Source: Oscillospiraceae bacterium (lineage in GTDB: Bacteria; Bacillota; Clostridia; Oscillospirales; Oscillospiraceae). From it: DNA of 45,324 nucleotides. Both the position numbers and the translations under genes were made by a program. The notes under the pieces were generated by a model. It searched no databases, had not been told where the DNA came from, and saw only the letters and a program-made list of their open reading frames with translations. The stretch spans positions 1 through 45,324 of the forward strand of contig SVLV01000011.1 in NCBI GenBank assembly GCA_015067765.1. The letters are read 5' to 3'. Positions 24,873 through 32,521 of the stretch are shown one piece after another (position 1 is the stretch's first letter; every line of letters starts with the position of its first letter).

Positions 24873-26552
24873 ATGGTAGATAGAATCAACGGCGGCGCCT
24901 TCAAGCAGATGGTGCTCTTCGGCTCCGCCTGTGTCTCTCTGCAGAAGCAGAGCATTAACGACCTGAACGTGTTCCCCGTTCCCGACGGCGACACCGGCAC
25001 CAACATGAGTCTGACCATCCAGACCGCCGCCACCGAGCTGCGCAAGAGCGAGCCCGCTGCCATCGGCGATGCCGCCAAGATCACCGCCTCCGCCCTGCTG
25101 CGCGGTGCCCGCGGCAACTCCGGCGTTATCCTGTCCCTGCTGTTCCGCGGTCTGTCCAAGGCCCTGAAGGGTCTGGAGGAGGCCGACGGTGTGCAGCTGG
25201 CCGCCGCCCTTAACGAGGGTGTCTCCACCGCATACGGTGCCGTGATGAAGCCCGCCGAGGGCACGGTGCTGACCGTCTCCCGTCTGGCTGCCAAGCGCGC
25301 CGTGGAGGCCGCCGAGGAGTGCAACAGCGTGGAGTATGTGCTGGAGCAGGCCATTGCCACCGGCTATGAGACTCTGGAGCAGACCATTGAGATGAACCCC
25401 GTGCTGAAGAAGGCCGGCGTCGTGGATGCCGGCGGCAAGGGCTATCTGGTGATTCTGGAAGGTATGCTGCGCTGCCTGCGCGGCGAGGAGATGCCCGAGG
25501 GCTCCGATGAGCCCGTGCAGGAGAAGGCGGATTTCGCCGCCCTCAGCGAGGAGGACATCACCTTCACCTTCGATACCGTCTTCATCGTCCGCAAGACCGG
25601 CGAGAAGTCCCTGCAGCCCCTGCGGGAGTATCTGGACAGCATCGGTGATTCTCTGGTGATCGGCGAGGACGATGAGTCCTTTAAGGTCCATGTCCATACC
25701 GACATCCCCGGCAGCGCCCTCAACGAGGCCCAGAAGTACGGCACGCTGGAGCTGGCCAAGATCGAGAATATGCGCACCCAGGCCGCCGATCTGGCTGCCG
25801 GCCGTCAGGCACAGAGTACCGATGATCTGGAGAAGATCGAGGAGGAGCTGGAGTCCGGCTCCAACGGCATCGCTCCCGCCGAAAAGGCATACGGTTTCCT
25901 CTCCGTCTGCGCAGGTGACGGTATGGCCGCCATCTTCCGTGATCTGGGTGTGGACCGCATCGTCTCCGGTGGTCAGACCATGAATCCCTCCACCGAGGAC
26001 ATTCTGAAGGAAGTCAATCAGACTCCCAGTGAGACGGTCTTCGTGCTGCCCAACAACAAGAACATCATCATGGCCGCCGAGCAGTGCGTGGGCCTGACGG
26101 AGAAGAACGTGATCGTGGTCCCCACCACCACCGTGGCACAGGGCATTTCCGCCATGATCAGCCCCGGCCTGGAGCTGGAGGAATCCGGCGATCCTCAGGT
26201 GGTCCTGCAGAACATGATGGAGGCCGCCGGGTTGGTGACCACCGCACAGATCACCTATGCCGCCCGCAACTCCGACTTTGATGGTTTCGCTATCAACGAG
26301 GGGGACTATCTGGCCCTGCTGGAGGGCAAGCTCTTCGGCACCGACCAGGAGATCAGCCAGCTGCTGCAGAATCTGGCCCAGAAGGCCGCCGAGACCGGCG
26401 CCGAGTATATCCATATCTTCTACGGTGAGGATGTAACGGAAGCCGATGCACAGGCTGCTACAGAGCTGTTCCAGTCCACCTGCCCCGACGCCGAAGTCAG
26501 CATGTACTATGGCGGCCAGCCTGTGTACTACTATATCATCTCTATGGAGTAA
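24873..26552 (+). CDS. fakA: Fatty acid kinase catalytic subunit FakA (YloV, DAK2/DhaL domain)
   Basis: A 559-residue kinase. The N-terminal DhaL/DAK2 domain (about 1-200) carries the metal-ATP motif NVFPVPDGDTGTNM at residues 31-44 and the GARGNSG loop at about 80-86. A middle domain (about 220-320) follows, containing the HVHTD histidines expected for the FakA metal site, and the C-terminal part (about 345-559) is DegV-like in fold. FakA phosphorylates fatty acids bound to a FakB (DegV) protein for incorporation into phospholipid. A DegV-family gene lies about 2 kb downstream in this window and may supply the partner. Ribosome binding site AAAGGAGAG lies before the ATG. Second gene of the yloU-fakA operon. 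Confidence 0.95.
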   Translation: MVDRINGGAFKQMVLFGSACVSLQKQSINDLNVFPVPDGDTGTNMSLTIQTAATELRKSEPAAIGDAAKITASALLRGARGNSGVILSLLFRGLSKALKGLEEADGVQLAAALNEGVSTAYGAVMKPAEGTVLTVSRLAAKRAVEAAEECNSVEYVLEQAIATGYETLEQTIEMNPVLKKAGVVDAGGKGYLVILEGMLRCLRGEEMPEGSDEPVQEKADFAALSEEDITFTFDTVFIVRKTGEKSLQPLREYLDSIGDSLVIGEDDESFKVHVHTDIPGSALNEAQKYGTLELAKIENMRTQAADLAAGRQAQSTDDLEKIEEELESGSNGIAPAEKAYGFLSVCAGDGMAAIFRDLGVDRIVSGGQTMNPSTEDILKEVNQTPSETVFVLPNNKNIIMAAEQCVGLTEKNVIVVPTTTVAQGISAMISPGLELEESGDPQVVLQNMMEAAGLVTTAQITYAARNSDFDGFAINEGDYLALLEGKLFGTDQEISQLLQNLAQKAAETGAEYIHIFYGEDVTEADAQAATELFQSTCPDAEVSMYYGGQPVYYYIISME

Positions 26553-26565
26553 TCCCGATTCCAAC

Positions 26566-26598
26566 AAAAGACCCGCAGCCATCGGCTGCGGGTCTTTT
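26566..26598. terminator. Bidirectional terminator between fakA and the histidine kinase gene
   Basis: A perfect 15-bp stem (AAAAGACCCGCAGCC and complement) with an ATC loop between two convergent stop codons. Confidence 0.9.
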
Positions 26599-26603
26599 CT
26601 TTT

Positions 26604-27668
26604 TCACATGGTCTGTTCCGGCAGGCATACCGTGAAAGTAGTTCCCTCTCCAGGTCGGGACTGCACCGCAATGGTTCCGCCGCACAGTTGAACTGCCCGG
26701 CGCACAATGGCCAGTCCCAATCCGTTTCCCGCCGATTGGCCGGCGGTATCCGCCTTATAGAACTTATCATAGATGCGCTGCAGGGTCTCCTCCTCCATGC
26801 CGATGCCGCTGTCAGCCACCGTCACCTCAACCCCCTCTGCTCCGCGGCGCAGAGTCACGGAGATAGTGCCGCCGGCGGGGGTAAAGCGGATGGCATTGGC
26901 AATAAGGTTGGACCAGATGTGGCTGATCAACTCCTCGTTTCCGTAGTAACGCACCGGCTCCAGTTCACCGTCCAGCGTGATCTCCTTCTCCAGCCAGGCC
27001 CGCTCCTGCAGATGGATGCACTGGCGGATCTGCTCGTCCAGCGCATACTCCTCCTTGCCGGAGACGATCTCCGTGTTCTCATACTGGGTCAGCAGCAGAA
27101 TATTGGTGGACATGGCCGCCAGCCGCTCCGATTCCCGGATGATGGTGTCCGTATAAGTGCGCCGCTGCTCTGCAGTCAGATGCTCACTCTGCAGCAGGCG
27201 GGCGAACCCGCGGATGGAGATGATGGGGGTCTTGAACTCGTGGGAGAAGGTGTTGACAAAGTCTGTGCGCAGGATCTCCAGACTATTCAATTCCTCTGCC
27301 ATCTTATTGAAGCCCCGGACGAACTCACCAATCTCCCACTGGTTCTTCCGCTCCGGAACCCGGACGGTAAAATCGCCGTCTGCGATCATGCGGGTGGCTG
27401 TCATCAATTCTGACAGGGGCCGCAAAAACCAGATGCCGATCAGGATAGACAGCACCGTACCCATAATGATACTGACCGCCAGACCGATCAACGGGATCCA
27501 GATGCTGTAGGCATCCGGCCGCAGGCTGATATCAAACAGGGAGACGATATACTCGATCAGCGCGTACAGGGCCAGTGCCAGCAGCACAGAGATGCAGATG
27601 AATACCAGCACCAGTACGATCATGGTCAGCCGCAGGGAGGAGCCGGCTTTGCGTGTCTTTTTACGCAT
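26604..27668 (-). CDS. HAMP-containing sensor histidine kinase
   Basis: A 354-residue two-component sensor. Two transmembrane helices (about 14-42 and 57-80) are separated by only about 15 residues, so there is almost no extracellular sensor; such short loops suggest sensing within the membrane or through a partner protein. A HAMP domain follows (81-133), then the HisKA domain with phosphoacceptor His143 (FSHEFKTP) and the ATPase domain with N-box (SNLIANAIRF), G1 (DSGIGM) and G2 (GNGLGLAI) motifs. All residues for activity are present. Its ATG overlaps the end of the response regulator gene by 8 nt, so they are co-translated. No target operon is adjacent to identify the signal. Confidence 0.94.
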   Translation of the reverse strand: MRKKTRKAGSSLRLTMIVLVLVFICISVLLALALYALIEYIVSLFDISLRPDAYSIWIPLIGLAVSIIMGTVLSILIGIWFLRPLSELMTATRMIADGDFTVRVPERKNQWEIGEFVRGFNKMAEELNSLEILRTDFVNTFSHEFKTPIISIRGFARLLQSEHLTAEQRRTYTDTIIRESERLAAMSTNILLLTQYENTEIVSGKEEYALDEQIRQCIHLQERAWLEKEITLDGELEPVRYYGNEELISHIWSNLIANAIRFTPAGGTISVTLRRGAEGVEVTVADSGIGMEEETLQRIYDKFYKADTAGQSAGNGLGLAIVRRAVQLCGGTIAVQSRPGEGTTFTVCLPEQTM

Positions 27669-28347
27669 GACTCTCCTCCTTCAGCATGCCCATGTAGCCA
27701 AAGCCACGGATGGTGCGCAGTTCGAAATCCGGATTGTCCCGGAATTTCTCCCGCAGGCGGGACACATAGACTTCCACCGTGTGTTCATCCACATCACTGT
27801 CCATATTCCACAGCTCATCAATCAGCTGCCGCTTGGTAAACAGAGTGCTGGGATAGGACAACAGCTTGTACAGCAGCAAAAATTCCTTGGCGGTCAGCTG
27901 CTCTGTTCCACCGGGACCGGTCACCTGAAAGGCGTTGTAGTCCAACACAGTGCTGCCCACCGTCAGACGGTGCTCCGTGGCGCTGCGGTAACGACGCAGC
28001 AGGGCGGTAATGCGCCAGAGCATCTCCTCCTCATCCACCGGCTTGACCATATAATCATCCGTTCCCGACTGGAAGCCCTTCCGCTTGTCCTCCTGAGTGA
28101 CCCGAGCGGTCACCATCAGCACCGGCAGATCGCTGTTGCCCTCCCGCAGGGTGCGGGTGAAGGCATAGCCGTCCATCCGGGGCATCATCACATCCACGAT
28201 GGCCAGATCGATCTGCTGGTGGTCCATCACCTCCAGCGCCTCCAAACCATCTCCGGCAGGCCAGGGGGTATATCCGGCACCGCGCAGCACTTCACACATC
28301 AGCAGGCGCGCGCTGGCATCATCCTCTACCACAAGAATATTGAACAC
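27661..28347 (-). CDS. OmpR/PhoB-family response regulator
   Basis: A 228-residue regulator. The receiver domain has the acidic pocket Glu8-Asp9-Asp10, phosphoacceptor Asp52 (in IVDVMMP), Thr80 and Lys102; the C-terminal winged-helix (about 130-225) has the usual LTAKEFLLLYKLL and HTVEVYVSRLREKF segments. The start is the GTG at 28347, preceded by GGAGGA at 6 nt; an in-frame GTG 21 nt upstream lies before this ribosome binding site and is rejected. It heads a two-gene operon with the histidine kinase. It is divergent from the degV-like gene, so that gene could be a target, which is inference only. Confidence 0.94.
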   Translation of the reverse strand: MFNILVVEDDASARLLMCEVLRGAGYTPWPAGDGLEALEVMDHQQIDLAIVDVMMPRMDGYAFTRTLREGNSDLPVLMVTARVTQEDKRKGFQSGTDDYMVKPVDEEEMLWRITALLRRYRSATEHRLTVGSTVLDYNAFQVTGPGGTEQLTAKEFLLLYKLLSYPSTLFTKRQLIDELWNMDSDVDEHTVEVYVSRLREKFRDNPDFELRTIRGFGYMGMLKEESHA

Positions 28348-28508
28348 GGGAAATCCTCCTCTCTCCACTCTGTTCCTTCTGGCGCTATCTTACCACACCT
28401 CTTTTCAAATTGCGAGTCCTTCTGCTATTTTGAGGTTCATTTGAGGCATATACGTTATTGTTTGTATTATAATGTGAAATTACGCCTTTTGAGAAGGAGC
28501 GTGTTACT

Positions 28509-29369
28509 GTGAGCAAGCCTGTATATATCACCTGCGACAGCACCTGCGATCTGCCGCCGGCTCTGCTGGAGCGCTTTCAGATTCGCTTTGCCCCGTTGAC
28601 CATCACCCTGGGAGAGGAAAACTTTCTGGATGACGGCAGCTTTACGACCCAACAGCTCTATGCCCGCTTTCGGGAGGATGGTACGCTGCCTCAGACAGCG
28701 GCCGTCAGCCCCCAGGCCTTCATGGATTTCTTCCGTCCTCTGCTGGAGGAGGGCTATGAGATCGTCCACATCGATCTGAGCAGCGAACTGTCCTCCACCT
28801 ATCAGAATGCCTGTCTGGCCGCCATGGAGCTGGAGGATGTGGGCGCCGTCCATGTGGTGGACAGCCGGCATCTGACGGCCAGTGCCGGTCTGCTGGCCCT
28901 GCACGGCGCGGATCTGCGGGATCAGGGTGTCTGCGCCGCCGATATCGCCGCCCGGCTGCGGGAGATGACCGCCCGGCTGGACACCAGCTTCGTGCTGGAT
29001 ACATTGGACTATATGTGGAAGGGCGGCCGCTGCAGCGGTATCGCCGCGCTGGGCGCCAACCTGCTGAAGCTGAAGCCCTGCCTGGAAATGCGCGACGGTG
29101 CTCTGGTGGTATGCAAAAAATACCGCGGCTCCATTGAGAAGGTCTATCGGCAGTACATTGCCGAACGGCTCAGCGGGAAAGAGGTCGCGGCAGACTATGT
29201 CTTTCTGGCCCACTCCGGCCAGGTGGATGAGGCACTGCTGGAAGAGCTGACTGCACTGGTCAAAGAACTGACCTGTGCCCGGGAGATCTTTTTAATCCAG
29301 GCCGGCTGCACCATCTCCTCCCACTGCGGACCCAAGACACTGGGCGTCCTGTTTTTGCGCAAAGCATAG
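28509..29369 (+). CDS. DegV-family fatty-acid-binding protein (FakB-like)
   Basis: A 286-residue DegV protein, the two-domain fold that holds a fatty acid for phosphorylation by FakA. Family signatures are DSTCDLP at residues 10-16, the TAAVSP segment at 63-68 and SSELSSTYQN at 91-100, which contact the fatty acid carboxylate, and a C-terminal GPKTLGVLF segment. The gene starts with GTG at 28509, 9 nt after AAGGAG; no ATG fits. It has an AT-rich upstream region with a TATAAT-like box (28468-28473) and a strong terminator, so it is monocistronic. The partner is plausibly the FakA of this window. Confidence 0.9.
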   Translation: MSKPVYITCDSTCDLPPALLERFQIRFAPLTITLGEENFLDDGSFTTQQLYARFREDGTLPQTAAVSPQAFMDFFRPLLEEGYEIVHIDLSSELSSTYQNACLAAMELEDVGAVHVVDSRHLTASAGLLALHGADLRDQGVCAADIAARLREMTARLDTSFVLDTLDYMWKGGRCSGIAALGANLLKLKPCLEMRDGALVVCKKYRGSIEKVYRQYIAERLSGKEVAADYVFLAHSGQVDEALLEELTALVKELTCAREIFLIQAGCTISSHCGPKTLGVLFLRKA

Positions 29370-29388
29370 TCAAAATACACATAGTTCG

Positions 29389-29420
29389 CCCCCGCAGCAG
29401 GTTCTGCTGCGGGGGTTTTT
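29389..29420 (+). terminator. Rho-independent terminator after the DegV gene
   Basis: A perfect 12-bp stem CCCCCGCAGCAG / CTGCTGCGGGGG with a GTT loop and five T. Confidence 0.92.
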
Positions 29421-29540
29421 CAGGATTTTCACCGTTTTTTGCCATTTTTGTTGTGCCGTGCAAAATTATTCTTGAATAATCTGTTATAATATAGTAAACT
29501 TTTATAAATTGACATTTTTGGAAAGCGAAGTGAATGTATT

Positions 29541-31106
29541 ATGAACAGCGCATCCCTACAGATTCTCATTGCCATGGTGGTTTATATGGCCGCCGTTGTG
29601 GCCATCGGTCTGGTCTATGCCAAGCGCGCCAACGCCAGCTCCGAGAACTATTTCCTGGGCGGCCGCTCTCTGGGTCCCTGGGTCACCGCCATGAGTGCTG
29701 AGGCCTCCGACATGAGTGGTTGGCTGCTGATGGGCCTGCCCGGTGTCGCCTACTGGTGCGGTCTGGCCGATGCCGCCTGGACCGCCATTGGTCTGGCTGT
29801 GGGTACTTATCTGAACTGGCTGATCGTGTCCAAGCGCCTGCACCGCTACAGCATCCGGGCCAACAACTCCATCACGCTGCCTGAGTTCTTCTCCAACCGT
29901 TTCCACGAGAAGAAGAAGCTGATCTGCACCCTGGCCGCTCTGTTCATTCTGATCTTCTTTACCGTATATGCCTCCAGCTGCTTCGTCACCTGCGGCAAGC
30001 TGTTCTCCTCCCTGTTTGGCACCTCCTATGTTCCCATGATGATCCTGGGTGCCATCTTCGTGTTGGTGTACACCGTACTGGGTGGTTTCCTGGCTGAGAG
30101 CGCCTCCGACTTCATGCAGGGCGTTGTCATGTTCGTGGCACTGAGTGTGGTCATTACTGTGGGTACCATTCAGGCCGGCGGTTTCGGTGCCGTACTGGAA
30201 AATGCCAAGTCCATCCCCGGTTTCTTTGAGTTCTTCGGTCTGGCCACTCCCCAGCTGGGCACGGATGGTCTCCAGCAGGTGGTCAGCGGTGCTCCCGTTT
30301 TCGGCGAGGCCTCTGAATACGGTCTGCTGAAGATCTGCTCCATGATGGCATGGGGTCTGGGCTACTTCGGTATGCCTCAGGTCCTGCTGCGTTTCATGGC
30401 CATCCGCAAGGAGAGCGAGCTGACCCTGTCCCGCCGCATCGCCATGATCTGGGTGGTGATCTCCCTGGCCGCCGCCGTGTTCATCGGCATCGTGGGCAGA
30501 CACATTTTCCCCACCGCACACCTGTCCGCTTCCGATGCAGAGAACATCTTCATCACCCTGTCCACCAGTTTCCTGCCTCCCCTGCTGGCCGGTTTCGTGA
30601 TGGCCGGTATCCTGGCCGCCACCATCAGCTCCTCCGACTCCTACCTGCTGATCGCCGCCTCCGCCTTCGCCAAGAACATCTATCAGGGTGTGGTGAAGAA
30701 GGATGCTACCGACCGTCAGGTGATGACCATGTCCCGCATCACCCTGCTGGTGATCGCCGCCATTGCCGTATTCATTGCACTGGATGAGGACAGTGTCATC
30801 TTCAACATCGTGTCCTTTGCCTGGGCCGGTTTCGGTGCCACCTTCGGACCTCTGATGGTCTTCTCCCTGTTCTGGAAGCGCATCAACCGCGCCGGTGCCA
30901 TCGCCGGTATGGTGGGCGGTGCCGGTATGGTCTTCCTGTGGAAGCTGGTCATCAGCGGCCTCGGCGGAGCCTTCGCCATCTACGAACTGCTGCCCGCCTT
31001 CATCTTCTCCTCCCTGTGCATCGTTGTGGTCTCTCTGCTGACCGCTCCTCCCGCTCAGGAGATCGTGGACGACTTCGAGGCCGTCCGCTCTGGCAACGTC
31101 CAGTAA
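29541..31106 (+). CDS. putP: Sodium/proline symporter PutP
   Basis: A 521-residue, 13-helix SSS-family transporter. Segments diagnostic for PutP are present: ENYFLGGRSLGPWVTAMSAEASDMSGW in the first helices (residues about 36-62), including the Na+-site Asp/Met/Ser cluster, and LLAGFVMAGILAATISSSDSYLL around 348-370. It takes up L-proline with Na+. The start codon is AUG at 29541, but the ribosome binding site is weak (GGAAAGCGAAG some 10 nt away). An extended -10 box TGTTATAAT at 29490-29498 is the likely promoter. A terminator follows, so it is monocistronic. In gut clostridia proline can feed Stickland reduction, but no proline reductase lies nearby. Confidence 0.94.
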   Translation: MNSASLQILIAMVVYMAAVVAIGLVYAKRANASSENYFLGGRSLGPWVTAMSAEASDMSGWLLMGLPGVAYWCGLADAAWTAIGLAVGTYLNWLIVSKRLHRYSIRANNSITLPEFFSNRFHEKKKLICTLAALFILIFFTVYASSCFVTCGKLFSSLFGTSYVPMMILGAIFVLVYTVLGGFLAESASDFMQGVVMFVALSVVITVGTIQAGGFGAVLENAKSIPGFFEFFGLATPQLGTDGLQQVVSGAPVFGEASEYGLLKICSMMAWGLGYFGMPQVLLRFMAIRKESELTLSRRIAMIWVVISLAAAVFIGIVGRHIFPTAHLSASDAENIFITLSTSFLPPLLAGFVMAGILAATISSSDSYLLIAASAFAKNIYQGVVKKDATDRQVMTMSRITLLVIAAIAVFIALDEDSVIFNIVSFAWAGFGATFGPLMVFSLFWKRINRAGAIAGMVGGAGMVFLWKLVISGLGGAFAIYELLPAFIFSSLCIVVVSLLTAPPAQEIVDDFEAVRSGNVQ

Positions 31107-31124
31107 AATACTACAAAATACTTC

Positions 31125-31158
31125 GATCCTGTGTGGCGTTGCCGCACAGGATCTTTTT
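31125..31158 (+). terminator. Rho-independent terminator after putP
   Basis: A 13-bp stem with one G-T pair (GATCCTGTGTGGC and GCCGCACAGGATC) with a GTT loop and T-run. Confidence 0.88.
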
Positions 31159-31245
31159 TACGAAAAATTACCAAAATATTCATATCTAAATGTTGTTTTT
31201 TATGATATACTGGGAAAAAGATCACCGATAAGGAGGATCACCCCC

Positions 31246-31923
31246 ATGATGATCGAGAAAACCACCCAGGTGCACCTGAAGGATGTACAGCAATCTACCC
31301 ATCACAACAAGGAGCTGGCAGAAGGGATGCTGCGGGTCAATCATCTGTATCGCAGCGCACTGAAGGTGGCTGTCACCCAAATTGAAATTCTGGATGAGGA
31401 GTTCGCCTCTCTCAATGACCACTCCCCCATCCACCATATCGAATACCGCATCAAATCCGCCGACAGCATCCGGCAGAAGCTGGAGCGCCGCGGCCACGAG
31501 GTCACGGTGGACAACATCTTCACCCACATACAGGATGTGGCAGGTATTCGCGTCATCTGCAACTATCTGGATGACATCTATTACCTGCGCAGCCTGCTGA
31601 CCCGCACGGAATCTTTCCACGTGCTGCGGGAATCCGATTACATCAAAGAACCCAAAGAATCCGGTTACCGAAGCCTGCACCTGATCGTGGAGGTCCCCAT
31701 CGTTATCTCCGAGGGCACGCTCCATCTGCCGGTGGAGATCCAGCTGCGGACCATCGCCATGGATATGTGGGCCAGCCTGGAGCACGAGATGCGCTACAAG
31801 TCGGATGAGGACCTGTCCGAGGTGGACATCTCCCGTCTGCGCCTGTGCTCAGAGGCCATCTACGAGGTGGATCGGGAGATGCAGAACATCTATCTGGGCT
31901 ATGACCCGGAGTATCACGCCTGA
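31246..31923 (+). CDS. relQ: Small alarmone synthetase (RelQ/YjbM-like GTP pyrophosphokinase)
   Basis: A 225-residue single-domain (p)ppGpp synthetase, lacking the HD hydrolase and ACT/TGS regions of Rel. The synthetase core is complete: YRIKSADSI with the ATP-binding Arg-x-Lys at 68-72, QDVAGIRV at 96-103 with the metal Asp97, GYRSLH at 140-145, and VEIQLRT with Glu164 at 163-169. It converts GTP or GDP plus ATP to ppGpp/pppGpp. Small synthetases of this type are usually controlled by transcription under envelope stress. The first of two tandem ATG codons follows AAGGAGG by 9 nt. An extended -10 TGATATACT is seen 40 nt upstream. The gene is followed by a terminator. Confidence 0.95.
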   Translation: MMIEKTTQVHLKDVQQSTHHNKELAEGMLRVNHLYRSALKVAVTQIEILDEEFASLNDHSPIHHIEYRIKSADSIRQKLERRGHEVTVDNIFTHIQDVAGIRVICNYLDDIYYLRSLLTRTESFHVLRESDYIKEPKESGYRSLHLIVEVPIVISEGTLHLPVEIQLRTIAMDMWASLEHEMRYKSDEDLSEVDISRLRLCSEAIYEVDREMQNIYLGYDPEYHA

Positions 31924-31930
31924 CAGAAAA

Positions 31931-31966
31931 AACTGCCGCACGGCCAAGCCGCGCGGCAGTTCTTTT
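31931..31966. terminator. Bidirectional terminator between relQ and the small export protein
   Basis: Stem AACTGCCGC-CGGC / GCCG-GCGGCAGTT with one mismatch, flanked by A-run and T-run. Confidence 0.88.
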
Positions 31967-31971
31967 TATTC

Positions 31972-32451
31972 TTATGCAGTAATTGCTCCAAAAGCAGAGA
32001 CACCCAACACAGACAGCGCACCCATGATGCAGCCTGCCAGCAGCACACCGCCCATACAGGCCAACACGCTCTTCTTAAAGCCCATATCCAGCAGGCTTGC
32101 ACCCAAAGTACCGGTCCATGCACCGGTGCCGGGCAGCGGGATACCCACAAAGATCAGCAGCGCCCAAAAGAGACCGCGCCCCGCCTTTTCCTGCAGTTTC
32201 TTACCGGCCCGCTCCCCCTTCTCCAAACAGAAGGTAAAGAACTTGCCGATCACCGGCTTGTCCTTGCCCCAGACCAGCACCTTCCGGGCAAAGAAGTAAA
32301 TGAACGGCACCGGCAGCATATTGCCGACAATGGCAATCACATAGGTCAGGCCCAGGGGCAGTCCGAAGGCCACACCGTAGGGGATCGCGCCGCGCAGTTC
32401 GATCAGCGGCACCATGGAGACGAGAAAGACAATCAAAGCGTGTACAAACAT
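31972..32451 (-). CDS. COG2426 small multidrug export protein
   Basis: A 159-residue membrane protein with about four to five hydrophobic helices and the signatures of the small multi-drug export (COG2426) family: MVPLIELRGAIPYGV near the N-terminus (about 13-27), NMLPVPFIYFFARKV at about 43-57, and FVGIPLPGTGAWTG at about 101-114. The fold resembles DedA/VTT proteins, and true drug export is not demonstrated. The start at 32451 is chosen because GTGAGG precedes it by 6 nt; an upstream in-frame GTG overlaps that ribosome binding site. A hairpin lies upstream, behind the preceding gene's stop. Confidence 0.85.
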   Translation of the reverse strand: MFVHALIVFLVSMVPLIELRGAIPYGVAFGLPLGLTYVIAIVGNMLPVPFIYFFARKVLVWGKDKPVIGKFFTFCLEKGERAGKKLQEKAGRGLFWALLIFVGIPLPGTGAWTGTLGASLLDMGFKKSVLACMGGVLLAGCIMGALSVLGVSAFGAITA

Positions 32452-32477
32452 AGCAAACCTCACATAATTCAGGATAC

Positions 32478-32512
32478 GCCGATACCGCAGCAGACGATCT
32501 GCTGCGGTATCG
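32478..32512 (-). other. Hairpin after the Na/Pi cotransporter gene
   Basis: A near-perfect inverted repeat CGATACCGCAGCAGA / TCTGCTGCGGTATCG around a short ACGA-like loop starts about 10 nt past the stop codon. It has no T-run on either strand, so it is more likely a 3'-end stabiliser or processing signal than a strong terminator. Confidence 0.55.
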
Positions 32513-32521
32513 CTATTCCCT

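Noticed and set aside
24489-26582. A 697-codon minus-strand frame opposite yloU-fakA
   Set aside because: Antisense shadow with low-complexity Gly/Leu/His composition; passes through a promoter and a terminator.
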